A stretch of DNA of 64,000 bases from Pseudomonadales bacterium (GCA_002701845.1 NZXG01000050.1:62001-126000), one strand, 5' to 3'; counted from the stretch's first letter, positions 9,421 to 18,864 are shown. Notes: generated by a model not told the origin, from the sequence alone. Program-made: numbers and translations.

Positions 9421-10965
9421 ATGGACTTCGATTCTATCTTGGGGGCCGGACGGCGCAAAGTCGCCCACAAAGGTCAATCTCACGCTATCTTATCACTCAA
9501 TCAGTTTTCTCGATCCCTGGCATTGCTGGTGCTGGCCTTACTCATGCCAGTGGCAAGCCAGGCAATGACCTTCCAAAGCTTGGTACATGAAACCTGTAAA
9601 TTTCGTGGGGAGCCCCTGGAGAGCTATCGAGAGGAATCACTGAGTACATGTATAGATTTAACCAGCGGATCCATCGAAACGACAAATCTAGAAGGGTGTG
9701 GCTATTGGCATGTGCGATACGCCGCTGAGCGCTGGTGTCGCAACGCGCAGCCTGATGACACCTGCATAGGTAACCCCATTCAATTGTCTACCCTGACCAA
9801 GGTCCAAACGGAAACGGACTATCAGACAGGCGGCCTGTTTCCGGTTTCCATTCGGCGCACCTATAGCAGCGACAGTTCTGTGGGGGCCGGCGCCTTCGGG
9901 CCAGGCTGGCACGGCGATTACGAGCGCTACATGATGCTGTCGGTGCTGGATAATGGTCAATATGTTCTGTACATACGCTCGGCCAATGGCTCAGAAATAC
10001 GCTTTAATCCGTCAACCGGTGCGTTTGTCACCCCCGGCGTAGAAGGCAAAGTGTACGCCAGGCCCCAAGTCAATAATCAACAGGAATGGGTGTATCAAAA
10101 GCCCGATGGGTCGGAGGATGTCTATCTGTCCGATGGACTCATCCTGGATCAAAAAATGCTGCTGATCGAGTCCACCAGTCCCACGGGGGACCGCAAAACA
10201 TTTTCTTACAGCAATGGGCGGTTGGCGACGATGACCGGTGCCGGGGGCCGGACCTTAACCTATACGTACGACGCACAGGGCCGCGTCCAGAGCATTACTG
10301 TGCCCGGGGGTGCGGTATACCAATATCAATACGATCCGGTGTCGGGCAATCTGCAATATGTTGTCTACCCGGATAATGATCCCGGGCAGCCCAATCCGCG
10401 CCGTGAATACCTGTATGAAAACACCGATTTTCCTCATGCGCTCACGGGCATCGTTGATGCCAACGGTGACCGGTTTGCCACTTGGGGGTACGACGCTAAC
10501 GGCAGGGCCGTTTTAAGCGAACACGCCGGTGGCGCAGAACGCTTGGAGGTGATTTCACGAAGTGATTATCAGGCCGGGAGAACGATTGAGGTACAAAACG
10601 CCAAAGGTCTGGTAACCACCTATGAATTCACCGAATCCATCAATGATACGGGGTTGGGTGATACCGCCAGTGGCGCCATGAGGTTAACCAGTGTGACCGG
10701 CGCGAGCGCACCCAATTGCCTGCCCACTGACACCTCGATGACCTATGACGGCAACGGCAATCTGGATCTGAAAACCGATGCGCGGGGATATGTGACCGAT
10801 TACGACATCAATGATCTGGGGCAGGAGACACAGCGAATTGAGGCCAAAGGGACCCCTGAGCAGCGTATTATCCAGACCGATTGGCACCCTGAGTGGTATA
10901 AGCCCAGTGAGATTCGTGAGCCAGGTAAAACCACAGTATTGACCTATACGATATCCTTTTGTTAA
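9421..10965 (+). CDS. RHS/YD-repeat protein, C-terminally truncated
   Basis: Exported protein of 514 residues. A signal segment (about 31-48, SLALLVLALLMPVASQA) is preceded by an unusual 30-residue extension; AGGA stands before the ATG. A short Cys-containing region is followed by a DUF6531-like start (NPIQLSTLTKVQTETDY, FGPGWHGDYERYM) and YD repeats such as YTYDAQGRVQSI, YDPVSGNLQYV and MTYDGNGNLDL. RHS proteins normally continue for hundreds of residues to a conserved core and a variable toxin tip. Here the YD pattern stops after VLTYT near 10,950, then ISFC and a stop follow where the DNA becomes AT-rich and belongs to an oppositely oriented ATPase gene. The product is therefore a stump without core or toxin and is probably non-functional as an effector. 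Confidence 0.8.
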   Translation: MDFDSILGAGRRKVAHKGQSHAILSLNQFSRSLALLVLALLMPVASQAMTFQSLVHETCKFRGEPLESYREESLSTCIDLTSGSIETTNLEGCGYWHVRYAAERWCRNAQPDDTCIGNPIQLSTLTKVQTETDYQTGGLFPVSIRRTYSSDSSVGAGAFGPGWHGDYERYMMLSVLDNGQYVLYIRSANGSEIRFNPSTGAFVTPGVEGKVYARPQVNNQQEWVYQKPDGSEDVYLSDGLILDQKMLLIESTSPTGDRKTFSYSNGRLATMTGAGGRTLTYTYDAQGRVQSITVPGGAVYQYQYDPVSGNLQYVVYPDNDPGQPNPRREYLYENTDFPHALTGIVDANGDRFATWGYDANGRAVLSEHAGGAERLEVISRSDYQAGRTIEVQNAKGLVTTYEFTESINDTGLGDTASGAMRLTSVTGASAPNCLPTDTSMTYDGNGNLDLKTDARGYVTDYDINDLGQETQRIEAKGTPEQRIIQTDWHPEWYKPSEIREPGKTTVLTYTISFC

Positions 10966-11247
10966 ACGTATATATTTATACATTGAGGAATGTGAGGAGC
11001 GAGTGGAAAAACGAAAGTTTCTTGACCCGCCTTCTGGATTAAATCCGTATGCGATGGCAATCGCTTCCAGTAAAGTAGATTTCCCGCAACCATTTTCACC
11101 TATAATGAAAGTCACATTTGGATGGAAATCGATGGTGCCCATATTATGAACGGCTGGAATTGAGAAAGGATATGAATCAAATGAGGGGACTTTATCTCTA
11201 ATTAATTTCAAATGCCTAAGATACTGAGAACTCTTTATGCCAGTCAT
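10951..11247 (-). pseudogene. 5' fragment of an AAA family ATPase gene
   Basis: The first 99 codons of a SMC/ABC-like ATPase remain. After an N-terminal HLKLIRDKVPSFDSYPF segment comes the P-loop GENGCGKST (residues 50-58) and GGSRNFRFSTR, typical of small predicted ATPases of the AAA_23 kind. Signature motif and Walker B are missing because the frame runs into the antisense of the RHS gene at about residue 100 (KGYR, then unrelated sequence). The DNA is markedly richer in A and T than its surroundings, indicating foreign origin. The enzyme cannot hydrolyse ATP in this form. Confidence 0.75.
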
Positions 11248-11283
11248 TTTAAAGCAACCTTTTTCCTCACTTTAGACGACCAC

Positions 11284-11312
11284 TGTTGGGTTCTACCCCG
11301 ATTTTTCGGACA
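11284..11312. mobile_element. Possible relic end of an IS3-like element
   Basis: Beginning with TGTTGGGTTCTACCCCGATT, this stretch resembles the terminal inverted repeats of some IS3-family elements, which start with TG and carry a CCCGATTTT-CGGAC block. No transposase gene or opposite end was found nearby. It lies between the broken ATPase gene and batD, where a rearrangement is otherwise evident. The rest of 11,248-11,474 holds no gene. Confidence 0.2.
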
Positions 11313-11474
11313 CTTACGAAATGCCCGATAATCAGGCGGAGTGTTTATCCAAAAGCGAAGCAAGGTTGTTGGGTCGCTTCGCGAGCTGCATACGGACAGC
11401 CAGGGCAGCCTCTGAGCACCATGCACGAAAACCCGGCGTTCTCAGCCTTTGCAGCAGCCCGTCAGACTCGTAGT

Positions 11475-13199
11475 TCAAGCCACCGGATAAAGCGGTTCAA
11501 GCGCACCGGACGAAGTCTGCCGGCTCTGCTTTTTTAATTCATTATCCACCGCCGTCAGCAGGGAGTCCGGTTGCCAGCGGGTGGGCGATTGCGGTTGATA
11601 AAGGTGGGCGTCCAACTGGCGTAAGGCGGCCTGCAGTTGTTCCGATTCACTGCGCTCACCAATACCCTGCAGATTTCTGATATTGGCATCCCGATAATGT
11701 TGCCGGAATAACTCTATCACCGCAGTGCGGGCCGCTTTGGGATCATCCTGGTCGCAGGCCATCTGCAGGGCCTTGCGGGCTGCGCGCAGTCTGGTGCTGG
11801 TGAACGGCTGGTTAGCGGCGTCTTCCGCCGCAGGTTCTGTCTGTCTGCCGCGCCGTTGTAATGCCCACACCAGTATGCCCAGGGTGATCAGCCAGGCCAC
11901 CAGAAACGCCAGCGCCAGCCATTGCCAGGTGCGATTCAGGCTGCCGTCAGCGCTGAGCCCGCTATCCGGATTATCGTTACCGGTGGTGGCCCCGGGGTTC
12001 AGGCCAGCGGTGGCGTCTGTCAGCGGTTGGGTGCTGGTACCGGTGACTTCAAGAGTGCGTGGTGGCAGCGAAGTCACTTTGACGGCGCCTGCTTCGATAT
12101 CCCACCAGGTGATCTCCAGTGGTGGCAGGGTGATGTCGCCGGTGGCGGTGGCCACCAGGGCCTGACTTTCGGTGCGGGTAGCGACGATACCGTGATCACC
12201 TTCGGTGTTGCTGGTGTCCGCCTGCTCCGGGTATACCTTAATGCCATCCGGCTGCAATTGCGGCACCTGGGGCAGGATAGTGGGGAGTACGCCTTCCGCC
12301 TGAATGGTAATGGTTCGGGTCAGGGGTTCCCCCAGCTTCATGGTATCGGTATCCGGTGACCAGGTTTCCCCCAGCTGCAGGGAGCGGGCGGGAACCCAGG
12401 GTTTGTCGGCGGGGTAGCTGGCGGGCTTGGGCTTGACGGTAATTTCCAGGCTGGGGGTGCTGCGCCGGACCTGCTTACCGTTTAAAGGGTCGAAGGTGAA
12501 ACCCCGGGAGCGGCCGCGGAACACGGTGGCGTTGAGCTGTGCCGGAGGAACAGTCAAGCTGCCGCTTTTTTGCGGAAACAGGGCATAGCGAAACTCAAAC
12601 ACCTCGTAAATGCGGCCATTTACCGTGGTTTGATAGTTGCGCTGGTCACCCAGTTGTTCCATGACCGCATCATCGAGAGTGGGGGGCTGATAGGAGGGAT
12701 CGTAAATATCCACGCCGCTCTTGAAGATGCGCACAGTGTAAATAATCTGTTCCTGCACATAGGCCTGTTGCTTGTCGACACTGGCATCCAAAAACAAATA
12801 CTGATCATTGCCCGGTTTTGAGCTGCGTTTTGCAACATGGACTTTCAGGGGTTTGCTGGCCAGGTTGCCGTATTCGATAGCCGGCACCGCCAGATAGCCG
12901 GAACGTTTGGGTAACAGGGTCAGGACCCAGGTGGTATAGGATTCGAAGCGGCCGTTGATAATATTTTTGCGCTCGGCCCGAAACGTGGAGATGACCTCGA
13001 AATTCTTGTTGAGCACGGTAAAGTCCGGAGTTTTGTTATCGGCCTGCTCGTCAACGGTGACAGTAAGTTTGACCGTATCGCCTTCTGTGACCTCGGCGCT
13101 GTCCAGGGTTGCCCGAATTTCCACTGCGTAGCCGGAGGCGCTTACCATCAGCAGCAGCGTGATCAGGATGCACTTTAGGGGGGAAAAGTAACTTACCAT
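11475..13199 (-). CDS. batD: BatD family protein (aerotolerance operon)
   Basis: Membrane protein of 574 residues. A signal peptide (ILITLLLMVSASGYA) is followed by the BatD start VEIRATLDSAEVTEGDTVKLTV, repeated Ig-like beta domains across the periplasm (residues about 25-395), a single membrane helix (LALAFLVAWLITLGILVWAL, about 422-442) and a cytoplasmic helical tail. BatD belongs to the Bacteroides aerotolerance group; its role is unknown but it is inferred to sit in a membrane complex with the von Willebrand proteins BatA and BatB. It is last in the minus-strand operon, and its start overlaps the end of the preceding gene by 7 bases, indicating coupled translation. Confidence 0.88.
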   Translation of the reverse strand: MVSYFSPLKCILITLLLMVSASGYAVEIRATLDSAEVTEGDTVKLTVTVDEQADNKTPDFTVLNKNFEVISTFRAERKNIINGRFESYTTWVLTLLPKRSGYLAVPAIEYGNLASKPLKVHVAKRSSKPGNDQYLFLDASVDKQQAYVQEQIIYTVRIFKSGVDIYDPSYQPPTLDDAVMEQLGDQRNYQTTVNGRIYEVFEFRYALFPQKSGSLTVPPAQLNATVFRGRSRGFTFDPLNGKQVRRSTPSLEITVKPKPASYPADKPWVPARSLQLGETWSPDTDTMKLGEPLTRTITIQAEGVLPTILPQVPQLQPDGIKVYPEQADTSNTEGDHGIVATRTESQALVATATGDITLPPLEITWWDIEAGAVKVTSLPPRTLEVTGTSTQPLTDATAGLNPGATTGNDNPDSGLSADGSLNRTWQWLALAFLVAWLITLGILVWALQRRGRQTEPAAEDAANQPFTSTRLRAARKALQMACDQDDPKAARTAVIELFRQHYRDANIRNLQGIGERSESEQLQAALRQLDAHLYQPQSPTRWQPDSLLTAVDNELKKQSRQTSSGALEPLYPVA

Positions 13200-15058
13200 G
13201 GGTTTTCTCCTGCGGAGCGGTTTTCCCTCAGCTGAGATTCGTATTCAAATTTGCGTCGCAACAGACCGCCGGGGTCATCCGGCACCCGGCGCAACCACTG
13301 TTCCATGGCTTGCTGGTCTTCCGTACGGGGTTTGCCCGGCACGCTCATGGGGTCCTGTTCCGGCTGAGGTGGGGCCTCTTGTTGTGAAGCTTCTTCCGAC
13401 TGCTGCTGATCCGGTTGGCCGGCGTGTTGCTGCTCCTGATCCTGGTTTTGAGTTTCCTGACCCTGATCCGGCTGGTCATTATCCTCCTGCGCCTGTTCGG
13501 AGTCCGGCGTCGACTGCGAATCCTGGGGCCGGTTTTGGGAATCCTGGTTTTGTTCACCGCTGTCGTCTTTGTCCTGCTGCGACGGGTCATCCGGTGACGG
13601 CTTATCCGCGTCGGATTGTTGGTCCTGGGATTCGGAATTCTCCCCTTGTTGCGACTGCTGCTGTTGTTGCTGTTTTAGTTTTTCCACCAGCTCGCGGTTG
13701 AAGCGGGCATCCTCCATATCCGGCTTCAGAGCCAGTGCTTTATCGTAAGCCTCGATAGCGGCATCCAGTTGTTGCTGGCGGGCCAGGGCATTACCAAGAT
13801 TGTAGAAGCTATCGGCATCCCCGCCCTGGGCGAACCCCTGTTGCGCCGCTTCATAGTTGTCGGCCCGGTATTGACTGGCCGCTTTCCATTGAGGATCTTC
13901 GAATAACTCCGCTGCCCGTTCCGGGTTACCGGCCTCCAGTTGCGCCCGGCCCTGCTGGTCCGGTGTCTGCCACAGATCCTGCCAATCGAACGCCTGGGCC
14001 GGGCGGGGCGTCGCCACCAGCGTCAGACCGGTGAGCAGCGGCAGCAACAGAGCGCCAAACCAGCCTTTGCGATAGGCCGCGGCGGCAAACGGCAGCATGA
14101 TCAACACCAGCCAGTGGCCGGCTTCCTCCCAGACATCAAATTCGCGGCGGGAATCCGCCAGTTCCTGCTGGTCCGGCAACAGGTTCCCCGCCAGCAGGTA
14201 TTCGATGTCGGCATCGTCGCTGCTGATGGTGCTGAAGCGGGCATTCAGTTCCCGGGCCGTGCTCTTCATGGCGCTGACATTCAGTTTGGGAATCACAATA
14301 CTGCCATCGGCACGTTTGACAAAGCTGCCATCCGGTAAATGGATCGGAGCACCTTCCCGGGTGCCGATGCCCATAATGGAAAGCGGGGTGCGGAAACTCA
14401 GCATGGGCTCCACCTGCTCCGCGAAACCCTTCGGCAGCTCATCGGTCATCAGCAGTATTCGCCCCTGACTGAGCCCGGCCTGATCCAGAACCTCCAGGGC
14501 TTTCTCGACGGCGGCCACGGGGTCGCTGCCCTTAACCGGCATAATATCCGGCGACAGGCTGTTCACCATGCTGAGGATGGTATTGGTGTCGTCGGTCAGC
14601 GGCGTCACCACATGGGGGGTGCCGGCGTACACCACCAATGCGGACAGACCTTCGCTGGATTGCTGCAGAATGTCGGTCAGTTTCAGCCGCGCCCGGATCA
14701 TGCGAGAGGGAGCCAGATCCGTTGCGTACATGGATAACGACATATCCAACACGATCACCCGGGCGTCCACTTTCTGCTTCAGGGCCTGGGGCAGCCGCTG
14801 CCAGGTGGGTCCGGCCATGGCCACCACCGCCAGTATCCAGCACAACAACAATAGGCTCAAAGGCCACCGGCTGTGTCGGTTCTGATCACCGGTTAACAGG
14901 TGTGGCAGCAGGTTGGGGGAGATCACTCCCTGCCAGTTGCCATAGGCCGCCCGGCGCCGCCAGAGTAAAATCAGCAGGATCATCGCCGGTGCCAGCGCCA
15001 GTAGCCACCAGGGACGCAGAAAGTGGAACTGCTCGATGTGCTGCAGCAACTCAGTCAC
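13193..15058 (-). CDS. BatB/BatC fusion: VWA domain plus TPR protein
   Basis: Protein of 621 residues. Two N-terminal membrane helices (about 16-34 and 66-84) flank the start of a von Willebrand A domain with the metal-site motif DMSLS (105-109). A further helix at about 318 is followed by TPR repeats (ADSFYNLGNALARQQQ, IEAYDKALALKPDMEDA) and a long tail rich in Gln, Asp, Ser and Glu. In Bacteroides the VWA part (BatB) and TPR part (BatC) are separate genes, so this is a fusion, as in many gammaproteobacteria. The TPRs presumably face the periplasm and bind partners. The gene overlaps batA by 4 bases upstream and batD by 7 bases downstream. Confidence 0.9.
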   Translation of the reverse strand: MTELLQHIEQFHFLRPWWLLALAPAMILLILLWRRRAAYGNWQGVISPNLLPHLLTGDQNRHSRWPLSLLLLCWILAVVAMAGPTWQRLPQALKQKVDARVIVLDMSLSMYATDLAPSRMIRARLKLTDILQQSSEGLSALVVYAGTPHVVTPLTDDTNTILSMVNSLSPDIMPVKGSDPVAAVEKALEVLDQAGLSQGRILLMTDELPKGFAEQVEPMLSFRTPLSIMGIGTREGAPIHLPDGSFVKRADGSIVIPKLNVSAMKSTARELNARFSTISSDDADIEYLLAGNLLPDQQELADSRREFDVWEEAGHWLVLIMLPFAAAAYRKGWFGALLLPLLTGLTLVATPRPAQAFDWQDLWQTPDQQGRAQLEAGNPERAAELFEDPQWKAASQYRADNYEAAQQGFAQGGDADSFYNLGNALARQQQLDAAIEAYDKALALKPDMEDARFNRELVEKLKQQQQQQSQQGENSESQDQQSDADKPSPDDPSQQDKDDSGEQNQDSQNRPQDSQSTPDSEQAQEDNDQPDQGQETQNQDQEQQHAGQPDQQQSEEASQQEAPPQPEQDPMSVPGKPRTEDQQAMEQWLRRVPDDPGGLLRRKFEYESQLRENRSAGENPW

Positions 15059-16116
15059 GGCTCCACACCCTCCCGGGCGTTCCGGCTTCGGCGCTGCACC
15101 TGCCAGTGGCCACCATAGCTGCGCAGCACAGTGTGCAGTGCCATGGCCATGGTCAACACCAGGGCCAGCCCCAGTGGATAGTGAAACAGAGCCTTGATGG
15201 GGCGGAAGGTTTCCGCGTCGGCATCGGTAGTTTCCAACCGATCAAGTCGGGAATAGATGTTTTTCAGGGACTCCGTGCTCTTGGCGCGAAAATACTGGCC
15301 ACCGGTAACCTGGGCCATGGCCTGCAGGGTCTCCTCGTCCAGATCCGCTGACGGATTCAGGCGCCGGGCGCCGATACCGGTGCCCAACAGCCCCGGCGTA
15401 ATCAGACTGTCGGCCCCCACGCCAATGGTATAAATGGTCAGGCCTTTTTGCGCCGCCAGTTCCGCCGCCTGCAATGGTTCAATTTCACCGGCACTGTTCT
15501 TGCCGTCGGTAAGCAGGATCAGTACTTTGCTTTCGCTGGGTCGGTCCTGCAGGCGTTTCAGTGCCAGCCCCACCGCATCGCCAATGGCGGTGCGCCGGCC
15601 GGCGATCCCGATGGCCGCCTCGTGCAGCAGTTGTTGCAGGGTTTTGCGATCGAAAGTGAGTGGCGTTTGCAGATAGGCTTTGCTGCCGAACAAAATCAGA
15701 CCCATGCGATCATGCTGGCGGCGGGCGATAAAGTCATCCAACACGTTTTTGACCACGGTCAGCCGGTCCACCTGCTCGCCTTTTAATTGCAGATCCTGTA
15801 CCCGCATACTTTCAGATACGTCCACCGCCAGCATCAGATCCCTGGCCTTGGCGCTGATACTCACCGGTTCACCAATATATTGCGGTCCTGCAGCCGCCAC
15901 CACCAGCAGTATCCAGATCAGCAGTAGCAGCAAACGCTGGCCCCGGCTGCCGCCGCGGCGATTGCGGTCACGGCGGTTGGCCATATCGTTCAGATCGCGA
16001 AAAAACGGCACCCGCAGCAGGCCGCTGTCCTGGCTCTGGGCCCGGGGCAGCAGCGCCCGCAGCAGCCAGGGCAGGGGCAGGATCAGCAACAAGGGTATCC
16101 ACTTCAAGGTGATCAT
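15055..16116 (-). CDS. batA: BatA-like VWA domain membrane protein
   Basis: Protein of 353 residues with a helix at 5-23, a second at about 61-77, a von Willebrand A domain and a C-terminal helix at about 318-337. The metal-ion-dependent adhesion site starts DVSES (99-103) and continues with LLTDGKNSAGEIEP and the Thr/Gly region. VWA domains mediate protein contacts, and MoxR ATPases are often inferred to remodel the partners. Start and stop overlap the neighbouring genes by 4 bases (ATGA), so the six genes are probably translated as a coupled unit. Confidence 0.9.
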   Translation of the reverse strand: MITLKWIPLLLILPLPWLLRALLPRAQSQDSGLLRVPFFRDLNDMANRRDRNRRGGSRGQRLLLLLIWILLVVAAAGPQYIGEPVSISAKARDLMLAVDVSESMRVQDLQLKGEQVDRLTVVKNVLDDFIARRQHDRMGLILFGSKAYLQTPLTFDRKTLQQLLHEAAIGIAGRRTAIGDAVGLALKRLQDRPSESKVLILLTDGKNSAGEIEPLQAAELAAQKGLTIYTIGVGADSLITPGLLGTGIGARRLNPSADLDEETLQAMAQVTGGQYFRAKSTESLKNIYSRLDRLETTDADAETFRPIKALFHYPLGLALVLTMAMALHTVLRSYGGHWQVQRRSRNAREGVEP

Positions 16117-16583
16117 GCTTGGGTCTTGATCCAGTGTTCAATGAGGTTAAACAGGTCTGCGCTATCCACCCGTGGCTCCGGTGCAAACCGCTGGCCCAAC
16201 GCCTGGCCGGGACCCTGGCTGAATTCCCGGGTGCGGCCGGTACGATCCAGAAACTGCAGCCATTGTTCGCCCGCCAGACCCGCCACTTCGTCCCGACCGT
16301 AACGGGTGATGGCGGTGCGTTTCAACAGGGAAGACAGCTCCGATAACAACTGCCGCGGTTCCCGATGGGCCTCATACCGGGCACGGATACTCACCAGCCG
16401 GGACAGGGCCTCGCGCCGGTAAGCCAGGCGGCGGTGGCGGCGTCGGACATAGGCCAGGGCTGCGATCAACGCCGTCAGCAGCAACAGTGCCAGCAACCAC
16501 CAACCCGGTGCCGGCGGCCACCAGCCTACCGCTGCCGGCAGATGAATATCCCGCAACTGTTGCAGGGGGTCAGCGGCGTTCAT
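16113..16583 (-). CDS. DUF4381 domain protein
   Basis: Protein of 156 residues with one membrane helix (about 26-46, PGWWLLALLLLTALIAALAYV) preceded by the DUF4381 start LRDIHLPAAVGWWPPAPGWW, then an Arg-rich stop-transfer (RRRHRRLAYRR) and a soluble helical tail. It is a standard member of MoxR-DUF58-DUF4381-Bat operons. No enzymatic motif is visible; it is inferred to be a structural part of the complex. It overlaps both neighbours by 4 bases. Confidence 0.87.
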   Translation of the reverse strand: MNAADPLQQLRDIHLPAAVGWWPPAPGWWLLALLLLTALIAALAYVRRRHRRLAYRREALSRLVSIRARYEAHREPRQLLSELSSLLKRTAITRYGRDEVAGLAGEQWLQFLDRTGRTREFSQGPGQALGQRFAPEPRVDSADLFNLIEHWIKTQA

Positions 16584-17563
16584 GGTGGTACTCCCGGCGC
16601 CACCCGCATTCCCAGGCTGGCGCTGAGGCGATCGGTGATCACATCGTCGGTGCTGATTTCGATCAGGGGCACCGCCAGACGATACAGCTGCTGCCGCAGG
16701 GCGTCCTGTCGCTCGACGAAGCGCAGGGCGTAATCCCGCCGCAGCTTCCGCGGTGCCGTATTCAGCCGCACGTTGCGCTCGCCGTCGCTGAACCCGTAAA
16801 CCCCGGGGGGCGGCAGCTGCTTTTCCATGGGATCATAAATCTGAATGGCGATCACATCGTTATGACCGCAGAGTGGCGTCATATGCTGCTGGGTGATGTC
16901 GTCATAATTCAAAAAGTCGCTGATCACTACCACCAGGCTGCCGGGTCGCACCACCTGGCTCAGGCCCTGCAGAGCTTTGATAAAGGTCTGGCGCGATGAG
17001 TGCCGGGAGGCAGCCGCCGGCTCCAGTGCCTGATTGAACTGCACCAATACCCGGAACAGATTCTGAATGCCGCGCTTGCCGGCACGGGGACGCAGTTCCT
17101 GGACCTCATTGTCGTTGTAAACGAAGCCGCCGATGCGATCCCCATGGGTGCGAATGGCCCAGGCGAAACAGGCCGCCACCCGGGCCGCCACCACGGATTT
17201 AAAGGCATTGCGGGTCCCGAAAAACATGGGCTGACGCTGGTCCACCATCAGATACACCGGTCGTTCCCGCTCTTCCCGGAAGAGCTTGGTGTGAGTTCGG
17301 CCGGTGCGGGCGGTTACCCGCCAATCGATGTTACGGACATCGTCTCCCGGCTGGTAAATCCGCACCTCGTCGAAGTCGATGCCGCGGCCCCGGAAGCTGG
17401 AGCGGTGCAGCCCGGCCATGGCGGCCATGGCCCGTTTCTGGCCCCGTAAATCCAGTTCCAGCCCGGCCGCCCGCAACCGCAGCAATTCCTCCATGGAGAT
17501 ATAGACGCCAGGGTACTGCTCAATGTTGGGCCGCTCCTGCACCAGGTTACCGGATACCGTCAT
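16580..17563 (-). CDS. DUF58 domain protein of the MoxR/Bat operon
   Basis: Cytoplasmic protein of 327 residues. The DUF58 core motif is present as YQPGDDVRNIDWRVTARTG (about 71-89) followed by TKLFREERERPVYLMVD, which begins a VWA-like fold. There is no membrane segment. The family is found almost always next to MoxR ATPases and is inferred to be a MoxR partner. The gene begins 8 bases after the moxR stop and overlaps DUF4381 by 4 bases. Confidence 0.9.
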   Translation of the reverse strand: MTVSGNLVQERPNIEQYPGVYISMEELLRLRAAGLELDLRGQKRAMAAMAGLHRSSFRGRGIDFDEVRIYQPGDDVRNIDWRVTARTGRTHTKLFREERERPVYLMVDQRQPMFFGTRNAFKSVVAARVAACFAWAIRTHGDRIGGFVYNDNEVQELRPRAGKRGIQNLFRVLVQFNQALEPAAASRHSSRQTFIKALQGLSQVVRPGSLVVVISDFLNYDDITQQHMTPLCGHNDVIAIQIYDPMEKQLPPPGVYGFSDGERNVRLNTAPRKLRRDYALRFVERQDALRQQLYRLAVPLIEISTDDVITDRLSASLGMRVAPGVPP

Positions 17564-17571
17564 GGTAAACC

Positions 17572-18546
17572 TCAGGGGGCGGAGACCCGGTCGATCAGTT
17601 CGTCGATGATATGATTGGGGGTAACCCCTTTGGCCTCGGCCTCAAAGGTCAGACCAATACGGTGACGCAGGGTATCGTGGGCCACTGCCTGCACGTCCTC
17701 CGGGGTGACAAAGTCCCGGTCATTAAGCCAGGCATGAGCCCGGGCGCAGGCATCCATGGCGATGGTGCCCCGGGGGCTGACCCCGTATTCAATCCAACTG
17801 GCCAGGTCATCCCCATAGGCCAGGGTGTTGCGGGTGGCCATGGTGAACTGCACGATGTATTCCTCCACATCGGGAATCATATGCAGTTGCAGGATTTCCT
17901 CCCGGGCGCCAAAAATCTGTTGCTGACTGATATGGATGGGGTCGGGGCCTGGCTCGTCCCGGTGCTGACGGTCCATGGCTTCCATTCGCGCCAGCTGCAG
18001 AATTTTGCGCTCGGAGCCGGCATCGGGGTAGTCGATGGTCACATGCATCAAAAACCGGTCCAGCTGGGCTTCCGGCAGGGGATAGGTGCCTTCCTGTTCG
18101 ATGGGGTTCTGGGTCGCCATCACCAGAAACAGGTCCGGCAGCGGATGAGATAACTTGCCCACACTGATCTGTCGTTCCGCCATGGCCTCCAGCAGGGCGG
18201 ACTGGACCTTGGCCGGGGCCCGGTTGATCTCGTCCGCCAGTACCAGATTGTGAAAAATGGGCCCTGGTTGAAAGCTGAAGCTGGCGTCCTGGGGACGGTA
18301 GATCTCGGTGCCGGTGACGTCCGCCGGCAACAGGTCCGGGGTAAACTGAATGCGATGGAAATCCCCCTCCAGACCGCGGGCCAGGGCCTTGATGGCCTTG
18401 GTCTTGGCCAGGCCGGGGGCGCCCTCCACCAGCAGGTGGCCATCCGCCAGGATGGCGATCAGCAGCCTGTCCACCAGATGGCCCTGACCGATGATCTGTT
18501 CGCACAAGGATTCTTTCAGCGCCAGAATGGCGTCCCGATTCGACAT
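17572..18546 (-). CDS. MoxR family AAA+ ATPase
   Basis: Chaperone-like ATPase of 324 residues, normal for MoxR. Walker A is EGAPGLAKT, Walker B LVLADEINRAP with the MoxR-typical continuation KVQSALLEAMAE, and sensor region ATQNPIEQEGTYPLPEAQLDRF. The C-terminal lid includes GVSPRGTIAM. The start MSNRDAILALK at 18,546 has GGAG upstream and fits the family; the open frame extends 29 codons further with no homology. It is the promoter-proximal gene of the operon moxR-DUF58-DUF4381-batA-batB/C-batD, thought to remodel envelope or metallo-protein complexes under oxidative stress. Confidence 0.92.
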   Translation of the reverse strand: MSNRDAILALKESLCEQIIGQGHLVDRLLIAILADGHLLVEGAPGLAKTKAIKALARGLEGDFHRIQFTPDLLPADVTGTEIYRPQDASFSFQPGPIFHNLVLADEINRAPAKVQSALLEAMAERQISVGKLSHPLPDLFLVMATQNPIEQEGTYPLPEAQLDRFLMHVTIDYPDAGSERKILQLARMEAMDRQHRDEPGPDPIHISQQQIFGAREEILQLHMIPDVEEYIVQFTMATRNTLAYGDDLASWIEYGVSPRGTIAMDACARAHAWLNDRDFVTPEDVQAVAHDTLRHRIGLTFEAEAKGVTPNHIIDELIDRVSAP

Positions 18547-18864
18547 GATTACAGCGACTCCAGGGGTGTTGGCGGGATGGCAGCACCGGGGGCTGCCAAG
18601 GCCCTGGCAAGCACTGGGGCTGGCGCCCGCCAATCACCGCTAATATATTGTTTTTCCCAGAATTTACTTATAGTTATCCGGTGAATTATGCCTATTCCAC
18701 CCTACGATTGCCAGCCATTCCCGGACTGCTTATGTGATTGGGTGGCGACGGAAAAGTTCCTGGGGCCGGGGCACAGCAGTGTAGTTTACTGACCAGTGTT
18801 CATAATCCGTCGCAACTACTAGACTAATATGACTGATATTTAATGGAAAACAGCCGGGGGCATT
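18547..18864. other. Divergent intergenic region between moxR and gdhB
   Basis: About 318 bases that must hold promoters for the moxR/bat operon (minus) and for gdhB (plus). The part near moxR is GC-rich; 18,640-18,700 is AT-rich. No unambiguous -35/-10 pair or operator palindrome was found. A GGGGG ribosome site precedes gdhB. Confidence 0.5.

Noticed and set aside
11244-11537. Short frames on both strands between the ATPase fragment and batD
   Set aside because: No ribosome site, no family resemblance, and they overlap the batD end; the stretch is treated as intergenic.
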